Positions 34,614 to 43,575 of a DNA stretch of 64,000 nt are shown here, piece after piece. The notes below the pieces were generated by a model. It was not told the origin of the DNA. It worked only from the letters and a program-made list of their open reading frames with translations, and did no database searches. The DNA is from Bradyrhizobium huanghuaihaiense (lineage in GTDB: Bacteria; Pseudomonadota; Alphaproteobacteria; Rhizobiales; Xanthobacteraceae): NCBI RefSeq assembly GCF_007830635.1, contig NZ_VLLA01000002.1, positions 1 through 64,000 of the forward strand, written 5' to 3'. A program made the position numbers and the translations under genes. Position 1 is the stretch's first letter. Every line of letters begins with the position of its first letter.

Positions 34614-36131
34614 TCAATTCTCGTCGGCTGCCGGGAGGGTGAAGCGGAATGTCGCCCCGCCCGATGCGTTGCTCTCGGCCCACATGCGCCCGCCGTGAGC
34701 CTCGATGATCGAGCGGCTGATGGACAGTCCCACGCCCATGCCGGTGTCCTTGGTGGTGAAGAAAGTCTGAAACAGGTTTGGAATGACGTCGTCCTGGAAG
34801 CCGGAGCCGGTGTCGGACACCTCGATCTCGATCATGTCGTCGGCGACGGGCGTGTTGGTGACGACGAGCTCGCGCCGCGGCGACTGCGCCATCGCCTCCA
34901 GTGCGTTGCGGAACAGGTTGACCAGCACCTGCTGGATCTGCACCCGGTCGGCGAGAACGAGGTCGGCTTCCGGATCGAGGCTGAAGCGGAGCTGCACGTT
35001 CTGCTCGCGCGCGCCGGCGAGCCCGAGCGCGCCTGCCTCCTCGATCAGCTTGGACAGGCTCTCGACCCGCTTCTCCGATTCGCCGCGGGCGACGAAGTCG
35101 CGCAGGCGCCGGATGATCTGGCCGGCGCGCAGCGCCTGCTCGGCAGCACGGTCCAGCGCGCTCTCGATCTTCGGTGTGTTGGGATCGACGCTGCCGGCGA
35201 GCAGCCGCCGCGAGCCCTTCATGTAGTTGCTGATCGCCGCCAGCGGCTGGTTGAGCTCGTGCGCGAGCGCGGACGCCATCTCGCCCATGGCGCTCAGCCG
35301 CGAGACGTGGACCAGCTCGGATTGCAGCTCCTGGAGCCGCGCCTGAGTCTGCTGGTGCTCGGTGAGGTCGCGGACGAAGCCGGTGAAATAGGGCTCGCCG
35401 CCGGACTGCATCTCGCCGATCGACAGGTGCATCGGGAAGGTGGTGCCGTCGCGTCGCTTGCCCGTCACGATGCGGCCGATGCCGATGATGTGGGGATCGC
35501 TGGTCGTGCGGTAGCGCGCAATGTAGCTGTCATGCCGGGAGCGGTCCGGCTCCGGCATCAGGATGCTGACATTCTGGCCGATCGCCTCATGCTCGGACCA
35601 GCCGAACAGGCGCTCGGCCGCCGTGCTGAACAGCTGGATGATGCCGTGGCCGTCGATGACGATCATGGCGTCGGGGATCGTGTGGAGGATCGAGCGGAGG
35701 TGCGTCTCGCGGGTCCGCAGCGCACTCTCGACCTGCTTCTCCTGGTCGATATCGAGGAAGATGCCGCTGAGATGGCGGGCCGAGCCGGCTTCGTCGCGAA
35801 TGACGCCGGCGCGGGCGCGGATCCATTGCCCTCCGTTGGAGGCGCCCGCGACCTTGAAGGATACGTCGAAGCCGCCGCCGCGTTCGCTGACGTGCTCGAT
35901 CGCGCTTTCCACGCGGTCGCGATCCCGGGGCTCGAGCTGCGACAGGAAGAGGTCGTAGCTCGCCGGCTGGTCCTGCGCGATACCAAGCAGGGTCCTGGCG
36001 GTGTCCGACCAGTCCAGTTCCCGCGTTGCGAGGTCGAGATCCCAGGTGCCGACGCCGAATCCCTCGATCCGGACCCGGAAATGCTCGCCGCGACCATCGT
36101 CCGGCGGATGCGTTACGCGGGTCGGCGACAA
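34614..36131 (-). CDS. fixL: FixL oxygen-sensing histidine kinase
   Basis: 505 residues from the TTG at 36131, which has a GGGAG ribosome site and gives exactly the length and residue numbers of B. japonicum FixL (MSPTRVTHPPDDGRGEHFRV). Two PAS domains; the second binds haem, with proximal His200 in RSRHDSYI and Arg220 in HIIGIGR, both conserved. The HisKA domain has phospho-His291 in ALAHELNQPLAA; the HATPase has FRNALEAM, DTGSGFQDD and GMGVGLSI. It is soluble, without membrane segments, as in Bradyrhizobium. Oxygen binding to haem switches off the kinase. Translation upstream of 36131 is possible in frame but unlike FixL. Confidence 0.96.
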   Translation of the reverse strand: MSPTRVTHPPDDGRGEHFRVRIEGFGVGTWDLDLATRELDWSDTARTLLGIAQDQPASYDLFLSQLEPRDRDRVESAIEHVSERGGGFDVSFKVAGASNGGQWIRARAGVIRDEAGSARHLSGIFLDIDQEKQVESALRTRETHLRSILHTIPDAMIVIDGHGIIQLFSTAAERLFGWSEHEAIGQNVSILMPEPDRSRHDSYIARYRTTSDPHIIGIGRIVTGKRRDGTTFPMHLSIGEMQSGGEPYFTGFVRDLTEHQQTQARLQELQSELVHVSRLSAMGEMASALAHELNQPLAAISNYMKGSRRLLAGSVDPNTPKIESALDRAAEQALRAGQIIRRLRDFVARGESEKRVESLSKLIEEAGALGLAGAREQNVQLRFSLDPEADLVLADRVQIQQVLVNLFRNALEAMAQSPRRELVVTNTPVADDMIEIEVSDTGSGFQDDVIPNLFQTFFTTKDTGMGVGLSISRSIIEAHGGRMWAESNASGGATFRFTLPAADEN

Positions 36132-36264
36132 TCGATGGCTCCCATTCTGGTGCGGCGGGCACGGTGCCGCCAGACGTGAGGGCAATTTCGCCCATGGGCG
36201 GGCCGGAGGCAAGTTCGGATGTCTGATTCCATTGCGGGATTTCCCGCAAGCCGGCACCGGCAAT

Positions 36265-36278
36265 TTGATCTACCTCAT
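36265..36278. promoter_or_regulatory. Near-consensus FixK box before the universal stress gene
   Basis: TTGATCTACCTCAT fits TTGA-N6-TCAA with only the last base changed. It lies 60 bases before the ATG at 36339, spacing like that of the fixN and fixG boxes. Weaker than those two. Confidence 0.45.
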
Positions 36279-36338
36279 CCTGCCTTGCAGCGGCGAGGCT
36301 AGATTTCGCGCCAGTTCACAGCCGTGCGGAGAAGCCCG

Positions 36339-37172
36339 ATGACATACGCGACCGTGATGGTCAGCCTGGCGCTCGATCAATCCAACGAGGCGCGTCTTCA
36401 GGTCGCGGGCGAGCTCGCCGAGCGATTCGAAGCGGCCATCGTCGGGGTCGCCGCGGCGCGGTTCGCGCCGCCGCTCTATTTCACTGACGGCGCCGAGGCC
36501 CAGGGGCTGATCGACGAGGGCGAAGCTTCCATCAAGCGGCGCCTGGCGGGTCTGGAGGCGCAATTCCGCGCCGCGACGAAGAATCGTGGCGGGCTCGCGG
36601 AGTGGCGCAGCGCCCAGGATTTTCCGACGCGCTTCGTCCTGGCGCAGGCGCGCTGCGCCGACATCGTCGTCAGCGGCGGCCAGAGCCCGGCCTTCTCCGA
36701 CGCTTTCGCGCTGGCAAGCCCCAAGGATCTGGTGATGCAGCTCGGGCGTCCGCTTCTCGCCGTGCCCGACCGGGCCAACTGGCTCGATCTGCGGAGCGTG
36801 CTGGTGGCGTGGAAGGATACGCCGGAGGCGCGGCGGGCGGTGGCGGACGCGCTGCCGATGCTGCGCAAGGCGAGGGACGTCACCATCGTCGAAATTCCGG
36901 AGCCGGACGACGACCGTTCGCGCGTGATGGCCGGCGTCACCGACGTCGCCGCCTGGCTCGCCCGTCACGGCGTCACCGCGGCCGCGCGCGCCTCGGAGGC
37001 CGCGCGGAACGAACCCGCCGCCGTGCAATTGGAGAAGGTCGCCGGCGACGTCGGTGCTGGTTTGATCGTGGCGGGCGCCTACGGGCATTCGAGGTTCCGT
37101 GAGCTGGTCCTGGGCGGCGTCACCCAGTATCTTGTCACGCAATCCACGCGTTGCGTGCTGCTGTCGCACTGA
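36339..37172 (+). CDS. Universal stress protein, tandem UspA type
   Basis: 277 residues from the ATG at 36339 (CGGAGAAG upstream). Two UspA-like halves: MTYATVMVSLALDQSNEARLQVAGELA, then LRSVLVAWKDTPEARRAVADALPML, and a C-terminal ATP-binding-like motif LIVAGAYGHSRFRELVLGGVTQYL (G-2x-G-9x-G pattern). The protein is cytosolic and probably binds ATP. Position beside fixL and the CBS gene, with a FixK-like box upstream, suggests use in low-oxygen survival. This pair sits between fixL and fixN in B. diazoefficiens too. Confidence 0.88.
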   Translation: MTYATVMVSLALDQSNEARLQVAGELAERFEAAIVGVAAARFAPPLYFTDGAEAQGLIDEGEASIKRRLAGLEAQFRAATKNRGGLAEWRSAQDFPTRFVLAQARCADIVVSGGQSPAFSDAFALASPKDLVMQLGRPLLAVPDRANWLDLRSVLVAWKDTPEARRAVADALPMLRKARDVTIVEIPEPDDDRSRVMAGVTDVAAWLARHGVTAAARASEAARNEPAAVQLEKVAGDVGAGLIVAGAYGHSRFRELVLGGVTQYLVTQSTRCVLLSH

Positions 37173-37209
37173 CGGCCGGTCGGCCATAGCGAGTTGAGGA
37201 GGACGCGCC

Positions 37210-37635
37210 GTGTACAGATTTCTCGAGCAGACCGCCAGTGGCTACATGACGCGCAGCGTCAAGACGGTGCAGCGCGACCGCAACATGCTCGAGCTCAGCG
37301 AGATGTTCGAGCGCGACGATTTCAACTCCTATCCGGTCGAGGACGACGGACAGGTGGTCGGCATCGTCACCAAGTTCGACATCCTGAAATGCTTCGCCTT
37401 CACCCCAAACCAGATGCTGCCGCGATATCATGACCTGATGAGCCGCAAGATCGGCGACGTTATGACGGCGGAGTTCATCTATGTCAGCCCCGACACGCGC
37501 CTGACGCGCGTGCTCCAGATCATGGTCGAGCACCGCATCAGGAGCATCATCGTGCTCGACGGCGCACAGAAGCTGGTCGGAATCATCGCCCGCGAAGACG
37601 TCATCAAGGCGCTCAAGGCAACCGCGGGGGATTGA
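37210..37635 (+). CDS. CBS-pair domain protein
   Basis: 141 residues from a GTG at 37210 after GAGTTGAGGAGG. Two CBS motifs: ASGYMTRSVKTVQRDRNMLELSEMF, ending VGIVTKFDIL, and IGDVMTAEFIYVSPDTRLTRVLQIM, ending VGIIAREDVI. CBS pairs bind adenine nucleotides and often sense energy state; no catalytic domain is attached. It is probably co-transcribed with the universal stress gene 37 bases upstream. Partner unknown. Confidence 0.88.
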   Translation: MYRFLEQTASGYMTRSVKTVQRDRNMLELSEMFERDDFNSYPVEDDGQVVGIVTKFDILKCFAFTPNQMLPRYHDLMSRKIGDVMTAEFIYVSPDTRLTRVLQIMVEHRIRSIIVLDGAQKLVGIIAREDVIKALKATAGD

Positions 37636-37661
37636 AGTCGGCAAGTGCTCGGCCTGCATGG

Positions 37662-37763
37662 TTCGAGACGCCCGCAAGGGCGGGCTCCTCACCATGAGGG
37701 TCTAAGACTTCGCCGGGAAACAAGACCTCATCCTGCGGAGCCCGCCCTTGCGGGCGTCTCGAA
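37662..37763. repeat. Palindromic repeat with 26-base perfect arms
   Basis: Arms at 37662-37687 and 37738-37763 (core GACGCCCGCAAGGGCGGG) are exact complements. It follows the CBS gene and may help end transcription. It is one of two adjacent repeats in the 37636-38034 gap. Confidence 0.85.
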
Positions 37764-37810
37764 GGATGGCCACAGGCACGCTGCCTGCCACGTGTCTTCT
37801 GCCCCGCAGT

Positions 37811-37904
37811 CGTAGGGTGGGCAAAGCGAAGCGTGCCCACCGTTTCTGTTGCGGTGTTGGATGGATGGTGGGCACGGCGCAAGTGCGCCTTTGCCCACCC
37901 TACG
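37811..37904. repeat. Palindromic repeat, TAGGGTGGGCAAAG family
   Basis: The outer arms CGTAGGGTGGGCAAAG (37811-37826) and its complement (37889-37904) are perfect; the inner GTGCCCACC and GGTGGGCAC also pair. It ends 60 bases before the fixN FixK box. Confidence 0.85.
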
Positions 37905-37964
37905 ATTTCTGGGCTCGCGGAGCCAACCGGCAGCCGTCTCACATTTAGCAGAAATCCATTTGTC

Positions 37965-37978
37965 TTGATTTCAATCAA
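37965..37978 (+). promoter_or_regulatory. FixK2 box of the fixNOQP promoter
   Basis: TTGATTTCAATCAA is a perfect TTGA-N6-TCAA dyad, centred 63 bases before the fixN ATG. With activation from about -40 the transcript would begin near 38012. This is the known mode of control of fixNOQP by FixK2. Confidence 0.9.
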
Positions 37979-38034
37979 TTCCCCGCGAGGGTCAATGTGG
38001 TTTCTGGCTCCGTGTTCTTTCAGAGAGAATCCGC

Positions 38035-39684
38035 ATGAGCCAGCCCTCCATCTCCAAATCCATGACCATCGGTGAAAGCGGCCTGGCTGTCGTGTTCGCA
38101 GCCACCGCCTTCCTCTGCGTGATCGCCTCGGCCAAGGCGCTCGACGCGCCGTTCGCCTTCCATGCGGCGCTCAGCGCGGCGGCGAGCCTGGCCGCGGTGT
38201 TCGTCATCATCAACCGCTACTTCGAGCGTCCGGCGGCGCTGCCGCCGGCGGAGATCAACGGCCGCCCCAACTACAACATGGGGCCGATCAAGTTCAGCTC
38301 CTTCATGGCGATGTTCTGGGGCATCGCCGGCTTCCTCGTCGGTCTCATCATCGCCTCGCAACTGGCCTGGCCTGCGCTGAACTTCGATCTGCCCTGGATT
38401 CAGTTCGGCCGGTTGCGGCCGCTGCACACCTCGGCCGTGATCTTCGCCTTCGGCGGCAACGTGCTGATCGCGAGCTCCTTCTACGTCGTGCAGAAGTCCT
38501 GTCGCGTTCGCCTCGCCGGCGATCTCGCGCCCTGGTTCGTCGTGATCGGCTACAACTTCTTCATCCTCGTCGCGGGCACGGGCTATCTGCTCGGCGTCAC
38601 CCAGTCGAAGGAATATGCCGAGCCGGAATGGTACGCGGACCTGTGGCTGACCATCGTCTGGGTGGTCTATCTGCTCGTCTTCCTCGTCACCGTCATCAAG
38701 CGCAAGGAACCGCACATCTTCGTCGCGAACTGGTTCTACCTCGCCTTCATCGTGACGATCGCGGTGCTGCATCTCGGCAACAACCCGGCGCTTCCCGTCT
38801 CGGCGTTCGGCTCGAAGTCCTACGTCGCCTGGGGCGGCATCCAGGATGCGATGTTCCAGTGGTGGTACGGCCATAACGCGGTCGGCTTCTTCCTGACCGC
38901 CGGCTTCCTCGCCATCATGTACTACTTCATTCCGAAGCGCGCCGACCGGCCGATCTATTCCTACCGCCTGTCGATCATCCACTTCTGGGCGCTGATCTTC
39001 CTCTACATCTGGGCCGGTCCCCACCATCTGCACTACACGGCGCTGCCCGACTGGACGCAGACGCTCGGCATGACCTTCTCGATCATGCTGTGGATGCCCT
39101 CCTGGGGCGGCATGATCAACGGCCTGATGACGCTGTCGGGCGCCTGGGACAAGCTACGCACCGACCCCGTGCTGCGCATGCTGGTGGTCTCCGTCGCCTT
39201 CTACGGCATGTCGACCTTCGAAGGCCCGATGATGTCGATCAAGGTGGTCAACTCGCTCAGCCACTACACCGACTGGACCATCGGCCACGTCCACTCCGGC
39301 GCGCTCGGCTGGGTCGGCTTCGTCTCCTTCGGCGCGCTGTACTGCCTGGTGCCGTGGGCCTGGAATCGCAAGGGCCTCTACAGCCTGAAGCTCGTCAACT
39401 GGCACTTCTGGGTCGCCACGCTCGGCATCGTTCTCTACATCTCGGCGATGTGGGTGTCCGGCATCCTCCAGGGCCTGATGTGGCGCGCCTACACCTCGCT
39501 CGGCTTCCTCGAATATTCCTTCATCGAAACCGTCGAGGCGATGCATCCCTTCTACATCATCCGCGCCGCAGGCGGCGGCCTGTTCCTGATCGGCTCGCTG
39601 ATCATGGCCTACAATCTCTGGATGACGGTTCGCGTCGGCGAACGGGAAGTCCAGATGCCCGTCGCTCTTCAGCCGGCGGAATGA
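38035..39684 (+). CDS. fixN: FixN, catalytic subunit of cbb3 cytochrome oxidase
   Basis: 549 residues with about 12-14 membrane helices. The conserved histidines for the low-spin haem b, high-spin haem b3 and CuB are in [45 protein letters not shown] and [14 protein letters not shown]. It reduces O2 to water with high affinity in the inner membrane, allowing respiration at the very low oxygen of nodules. It is the first gene of fixNOQP, with a perfect FixK2 box upstream; fixO follows after 12 bases. Confidence 0.97.
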   Translation: MSQPSISKSMTIGESGLAVVFAATAFLCVIASAKALDAPFAFHAALSAAASLAAVFVIINRYFERPAALPPAEINGRPNYNMGPIKFSSFMAMFWGIAGFLVGLIIASQLAWPALNFDLPWIQFGRLRPLHTSAVIFAFGGNVLIASSFYVVQKSCRVRLAGDLAPWFVVIGYNFFILVAGTGYLLGVTQSKEYAEPEWYADLWLTIVWVVYLLVFLVTVIKRKEPHIFVANWFYLAFIVTIAVLHLGNNPALPVSAFGSKSYVAWGGIQDAMFQWWYGHNAVGFFLTAGFLAIMYYFIPKRADRPIYSYRLSIIHFWALIFLYIWAGPHHLHYTALPDWTQTLGMTFSIMLWMPSWGGMINGLMTLSGAWDKLRTDPVLRMLVVSVAFYGMSTFEGPMMSIKVVNSLSHYTDWTIGHVHSGALGWVGFVSFGALYCLVPWAWNRKGLYSLKLVNWHFWVATLGIVLYISAMWVSGILQGLMWRAYTSLGFLEYSFIETVEAMHPFYIIRAAGGGLFLIGSLIMAYNLWMTVRVGEREVQMPVALQPAE

Positions 39685-39696
39685 GGAGCTCAAGCA

Positions 39697-40431
39697 ATGT
39701 CGTTCTGGACACGCCACCAAATCTTCGAAAAGAACTCGATCATCCTGATCGTCGGCATCCTCCTGGTGATCTCGATCGGCGGTCTCGTCGAGATCACCCC
39801 GCTGTTCTACCTCAAGAGCACGATCGAGAAGGTCGACGGCGTGCGGCCCTACACGCCGCTGGAGCTGGCGGGGCGCAACGTCTACGTCCGCGAGGGCTGC
39901 TATCTCTGCCATTCGCAGATGATCCGCCCCTTGCGTGACGAGGTCGAGCGCTACGGCCACTTTTCGCTCGCCGCCGAGAGCATGTTCGACCACCCGTTCC
40001 AGTGGGGCTCCAAGCGCACCGGTCCGGACCTTGCCCGCGTCGGCGCCAAATATTCCGACGACTGGCACGTCACCCACCTGATCAATCCGCGCGCGATCGT
40101 GCCGCAGTCGGTGATGCCGGGCTATCCGTTCCTCAGCCAGGCCGAGGTCGATCCCGACACGATCGCCGACCACATGCGCACGTTGAGAGCTGTGGGCGTG
40201 CCCTACACCGACGAGCAGATCGCCAACGCAGGCGCCGATTTGAAGGCCCAGGCTGATCCCGACAATGCCGGCTCCGACGCCTTCACCAAGCGCTACGCCA
40301 AGGCGGTGGTGCGCAACTTCGACGGCAAGACCGGCACGCCGACCGAGATGGACGCACTGATCGCGTACCTGCAGATGCTCGGCACGCTGGTCGACTTCAA
40401 GATCTACAACGAGAAAGCCAATCTTCGCTGA
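39697..40431 (+). CDS. fixO: FixO, monohaem cytochrome c subunit of cbb3 oxidase
   Basis: 244 residues. One N-terminal membrane anchor ([20 protein letters not shown]) is followed by a periplasmic domain with one haem c motif CYLCH in [15 protein letters not shown] and a distal Met (VMPGYPFL). It is essential for assembly and electron entry to FixN. Ribosome site AGGAGCTCAAGCA. It is placed between fixN and the tiny fixQ. Confidence 0.97.
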   Translation: MSFWTRHQIFEKNSIILIVGILLVISIGGLVEITPLFYLKSTIEKVDGVRPYTPLELAGRNVYVREGCYLCHSQMIRPLRDEVERYGHFSLAAESMFDHPFQWGSKRTGPDLARVGAKYSDDWHVTHLINPRAIVPQSVMPGYPFLSQAEVDPDTIADHMRTLRAVGVPYTDEQIANAGADLKAQADPDNAGSDAFTKRYAKAVVRNFDGKTGTPTEMDALIAYLQMLGTLVDFKIYNEKANLR

Positions 40432-40444
40432 GAAGGCATCAACG

Positions 40445-40609
40445 ATGAAAGCCATCCTGACAGCCCACAATCTTGCGTCCGAGCTGGTGACGACGATCTG
40501 GACGCCGGTGTTCGTCGCGATCTTTCTCGCGATCATCGCCTACGCATTTTGGCCCCGTAACAAGGCCGCGTTCGACGAAGCGGCACGCCTGCCGTTGCGG
40601 GAGGAGTGA
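40445..40609 (+). CDS. fixQ: FixQ, small membrane subunit of cbb3 oxidase
   Basis: 54 residues, MKAILTAHNLASELVTTIWT then FVAIFLAIIAYAFWP, with one membrane helix and a charged tail ending LPLREE. This is the CcoQ family; it stabilises the oxidase complex. It starts 13 bases after fixO and ends six bases before fixP. Confidence 0.95.
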   Translation: MKAILTAHNLASELVTTIWTPVFVAIFLAIIAYAFWPRNKAAFDEAARLPLREE

Positions 40610-40615
40610 GAGACC

Positions 40616-41488
40616 ATGACCGATCATAGCGAAGTCGATACCGTCACCGGCAAGTCCACGACCGGACATGAATGGGACGGCATCAAGGAGCTCAACACGC
40701 CGCTGCCGCGCTGGTGGGTGATCAGCTTCTACCTCACCATCATCTGGTCGATCGGTTACTGGATCGTGTATCCGGCCTGGCCGCTGATCTCGAGCCATAC
40801 GACTGGGCTGCTCGGCTATTCGACGCGCGCCAGCCTCGCGGTGGAGCTCGCCAATCTCGAGACGCTGCGCGGCGAGAAGATGGCGGCGTTGGCGGCGGCG
40901 CCGCTCGCCGACATCGAGAAGGACCCGGCCTTGCTGGCGCTCGCCCGCGCCAAGGGCAGGACCGTGTTCGGCGACAATTGCGCGCCGTGCCACGGCTCCG
41001 GCGGCGCCGGCGCCAAGGGCTACCCGAACCTGAATGACGACGACTGGCTGTGGGGCGGCACGCTCGACCAGATCATGCAGACCATCCAGTTTGGCGCGCG
41101 TTCCGGCCATGCCAAGACGCATGAGGGCCAGATGCTCGCCTTCGGCAAAGACGGCGTGCTGAAGGCCGACGAGATCGTCACGGTCGCCAATTACGTGCGC
41201 TCGCTGTCGGGCCTTCCGACCCGCAAGGGCTTTGATGCGGCCAAGGGTGAGAAGATCTTCACTGAAAACTGCGTCGCCTGCCACGGCGAAGGCGGCAAGG
41301 GCAACCAGGAGCTCGGCGCGCCTGATCTGACCGACAAAATCTGGCTCTATGGCTCGGACGAGGCCGCCCTGATCGAGACCATCAGCCAGGGCCGCGCCGG
41401 CGTGATGCCGGCCTGGGAAGGGCGGCTCGATCCCGCCACCATCAAGGCTATGGCGGTTTACGTGCATTCGCTGGGCGGCGGAAAATAG
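40616..41488 (+). CDS. fixP: FixP, dihaem cytochrome c subunit of cbb3 oxidase
   Basis: 290 residues. One membrane helix near the N-terminus (WWVISFYLTIIWSIGYWIVY). The periplasmic part has two haem c sites, CAPCH in FGDNCAPCHGSGG and CVACH in FTENCVACHGEGG, each with a distal Met (GQMLAF and GVMPAW regions). It receives electrons from the bc1 complex or its cytochrome c and passes them to FixO and FixN. It is the last gene of fixNOQP, 110 bases before fixG. Confidence 0.97.
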   Translation: MTDHSEVDTVTGKSTTGHEWDGIKELNTPLPRWWVISFYLTIIWSIGYWIVYPAWPLISSHTTGLLGYSTRASLAVELANLETLRGEKMAALAAAPLADIEKDPALLALARAKGRTVFGDNCAPCHGSGGAGAKGYPNLNDDDWLWGGTLDQIMQTIQFGARSGHAKTHEGQMLAFGKDGVLKADEIVTVANYVRSLSGLPTRKGFDAAKGEKIFTENCVACHGEGGKGNQELGAPDLTDKIWLYGSDEAALIETISQGRAGVMPAWEGRLDPATIKAMAVYVHSLGGGK

Positions 41489-41527
41489 CAGGTATGGAGG
41501 AAACGGGGCGAACAAAAGCGCCCTCGT

Positions 41528-41541
41528 TTGAGCTGGATCAA
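41528..41541 (+). promoter_or_regulatory. FixK2 box of the fixGHIS promoter
   Basis: TTGAGCTGGATCAA is a perfect TTGA-N6-TCAA dyad centred 64 bases before the fixG ATG, the same geometry as in front of fixN. fixGHIS therefore has its own low-oxygen promoter. Confidence 0.88.
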
Positions 41542-41598
41542 GCGATGCGGCGGCGTCGGCTCTAGGTTTAATCGCACCTTTTCGAGACAAACTTCGCG

Positions 41599-43065
41599 AT
41601 GAACAAGACCGTGAACCCGAACGAGCTCACATCGGACGACGATTACGGGCCGCTCTACGCAGCCCACAAGAAGGTCTATCCCCAGAGCGTCTCCGGCACG
41701 TTCCGCCGGATCAAATGGGGTCTGATGGCGTTCTGCCTCGGCGTCTACTACTTCCTGCCCTTCGTGCGCTGGAATCGGGGCCTCGGCGCGCCCAGCCAGG
41801 CGGTGCTGATCGATCTTCCCAACAGCCGCTTCTATTTCTTCTTCATCGAGCTGTGGCCGCAGGAGGTCTACTACTTCACCGGCCTCTTGATCGTCGCCGC
41901 GGTGGCGCTGTTCCTGATGAACTCCATCGGTGGCCGCATCTGGTGCGGCTATCTCTGTCCGCAGACCGTCTGGACCGACCTGTTCTATGCCGTCGAGCGC
42001 CTGATCGAGGGCGACCGGCGCGAGCGCATGAAGAAGGACGCCTCGTCCGACCCGATGAAGCTCGAGCGCATCTCCGAGATCGTGCTCAAGCATTCGATCT
42101 GGCTGCTGATCGCCTGGTGGACCGGCGGCGCCTGGGTGCTCTACTTCAACGACGCGCCGACCCTGGTGAAGCAGCTCGTCACGTTCCAGGGGCCGATGAT
42201 CGCCTATGTCTGGATCGGCATCCTCACCGCAACGACCTATCTGCTCGCCGGCTACATGCGCGAGCAGGTCTGCACCAATATGTGCCCGTGGCCGCGCATC
42301 CAGGCTGCGCTCACCGACGAATGGGCGCTCAACGTCACCTACCGCTACGACCGCGGCGAGAAGCGCACGTCGGTGAAGAAGGCGGCCGAGCTGCGCGCGC
42401 TCGGCCAGCAGGTCGGCGACTGCGTCGACTGCTACCAGTGCGTCGCGGTCTGTCCGACTGGCATCGACATCCGCAACGGACCGCAGATGGAATGCATCCA
42501 GTGCGGGCTCTGCATCGACGCCTGCGACAACGTGATGGCCAAGATCGGCCGGCCGAAGCGGCTGATCGGCTACGACAACGACATCAACATCCATCGCCGC
42601 CAGGAAGGCAAGGCGCCGATCTACCGCATCGTGCGGCCTCGCACCATCGTCTACAGCGCGATCATCGCCGCGGTCGGCGGCATCATGATCTACACGCTGG
42701 CGACCCGCAGCCTGCTCGACGTCAACGTGCTGCACGACCGCAATCCGGTCGCGGTCAAGCTCAGCGACGGCTCGATCCGCAACGCCTATACGGTGCGGCT
42801 GCTGAACAAGAGCGGCTACGACCGCGTCGTCGCGATCGACGCGGACGGCCCGGCCAACTTGACCGTCCAAGTCGTCGGCGTGGATTCCGTGACGCCCGAC
42901 CGGCCGATGGTCGTGATCCCCCGCGACTCCACCAGCGAGCTGCGCCTGCTCGTCACGGCGCCGGCGGAAAGCAATCCGGAGAAGTCGGTCCCGGTGCGCT
43001 TCCACGTCACCGATATCGGCCTCGGCGAGGTCGCCTCCGCCACCGACAATTTCGTCGCGCCGTAG
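41599..43065 (+). CDS. fixG: FixG, membrane iron-sulfur protein for cbb3 assembly
   Basis: 488 residues, CcoG family. Several membrane helices (LMAFCLGVYYFLPFVRW, FYFFFIELWP, IVYSAIIAAVGGIMIYTL) carry Cys clusters: WCGYLCPQTVW, QVCTNMCPWPRIQ, and a ferredoxin-type CVDCYQCVAVCPTGIDIRNG with CIQCGLCIDACDN for two 4Fe-4S centres. It is thought to reduce Cu(II) to Cu(I) for delivery to the CuB site of the oxidase. A C-terminal beta-sandwich faces the periplasm. First gene of fixGHIS with its own FixK2 box. Confidence 0.96.
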   Translation: MNKTVNPNELTSDDDYGPLYAAHKKVYPQSVSGTFRRIKWGLMAFCLGVYYFLPFVRWNRGLGAPSQAVLIDLPNSRFYFFFIELWPQEVYYFTGLLIVAAVALFLMNSIGGRIWCGYLCPQTVWTDLFYAVERLIEGDRRERMKKDASSDPMKLERISEIVLKHSIWLLIAWWTGGAWVLYFNDAPTLVKQLVTFQGPMIAYVWIGILTATTYLLAGYMREQVCTNMCPWPRIQAALTDEWALNVTYRYDRGEKRTSVKKAAELRALGQQVGDCVDCYQCVAVCPTGIDIRNGPQMECIQCGLCIDACDNVMAKIGRPKRLIGYDNDINIHRRQEGKAPIYRIVRPRTIVYSAIIAAVGGIMIYTLATRSLLDVNVLHDRNPVAVKLSDGSIRNAYTVRLLNKSGYDRVVAIDADGPANLTVQVVGVDSVTPDRPMVVIPRDSTSELRLLVTAPAESNPEKSVPVRFHVTDIGLGEVASATDNFVAP

Positions 43066-43078
43066 GAAGGAGACTGCC

Positions 43079-43564
43079 ATGGCATCCAAGCCGCTGACCG
43101 GAACCAAGGTGCTCCTGATGCTGGTCGCTTTCTTCGGGCTCGTGATCGGCGTCAACGTCACCATGATGAAGCTCGCGATCGCGACGCTACCCGGAACCGA
43201 TGTCGACAGCCCCTATGCAGCGGGCCTGACCTATGACCGCGAGATCTCGGCGGCGCAGGATCAGGCCGCGCGCAAATGGCAGGTCAGCGCCCATATCGAG
43301 CGCCGTACCGACGGTGGTGCCGCGATCCAGGTCGAGGCGCGTGATGCGAGCGGCCAGCCGCTCGCCGGATTGAAGTTCGGCGGACGCCTGGAGCGGCCGA
43401 CCGACAAGCGCGCCGATCTCCAGGTCGAGCTCGCGGAAGCCGGCATCGGCGTCTATCGCGGCAATGCCGCGTCCGTCGCGCCGGGGCAGTGGGATCTGGT
43501 GATCGAGGGTGAGGCGCGAGGGGCGCGTGTGTTCCTCTCGCGCAACCGCGTGATCCTGAACTGA
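43079..43564 (+). CDS. fixH: FixH, cbb3 oxidase assembly protein
   Basis: 161 residues. One N-terminal membrane anchor (VLLMLVAFFGLVIGVNVTMMKLA) and a periplasmic beta domain with GTDVDSPYAAGLTYDREISAAQDQ, as in CcoH/FixH. Needed for a stable cbb3 complex. Ribosome site GGAAGGAGAC. Gap of 13 bases from fixG and 11 bases to fixI. Confidence 0.95.
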   Translation: MASKPLTGTKVLLMLVAFFGLVIGVNVTMMKLAIATLPGTDVDSPYAAGLTYDREISAAQDQAARKWQVSAHIERRTDGGAAIQVEARDASGQPLAGLKFGGRLERPTDKRADLQVELAEAGIGVYRGNAASVAPGQWDLVIEGEARGARVFLSRNRVILN

Positions 43565-43575
43565 GGGATCTCGTC

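Noticed and set aside
41458..43164. A 568-codon minus-strand frame opposite fixG
   Set aside because: FixG on the plus strand has iron-sulfur motifs and membrane helices; the antisense frame has only Asp/Val/Arg-rich filler.
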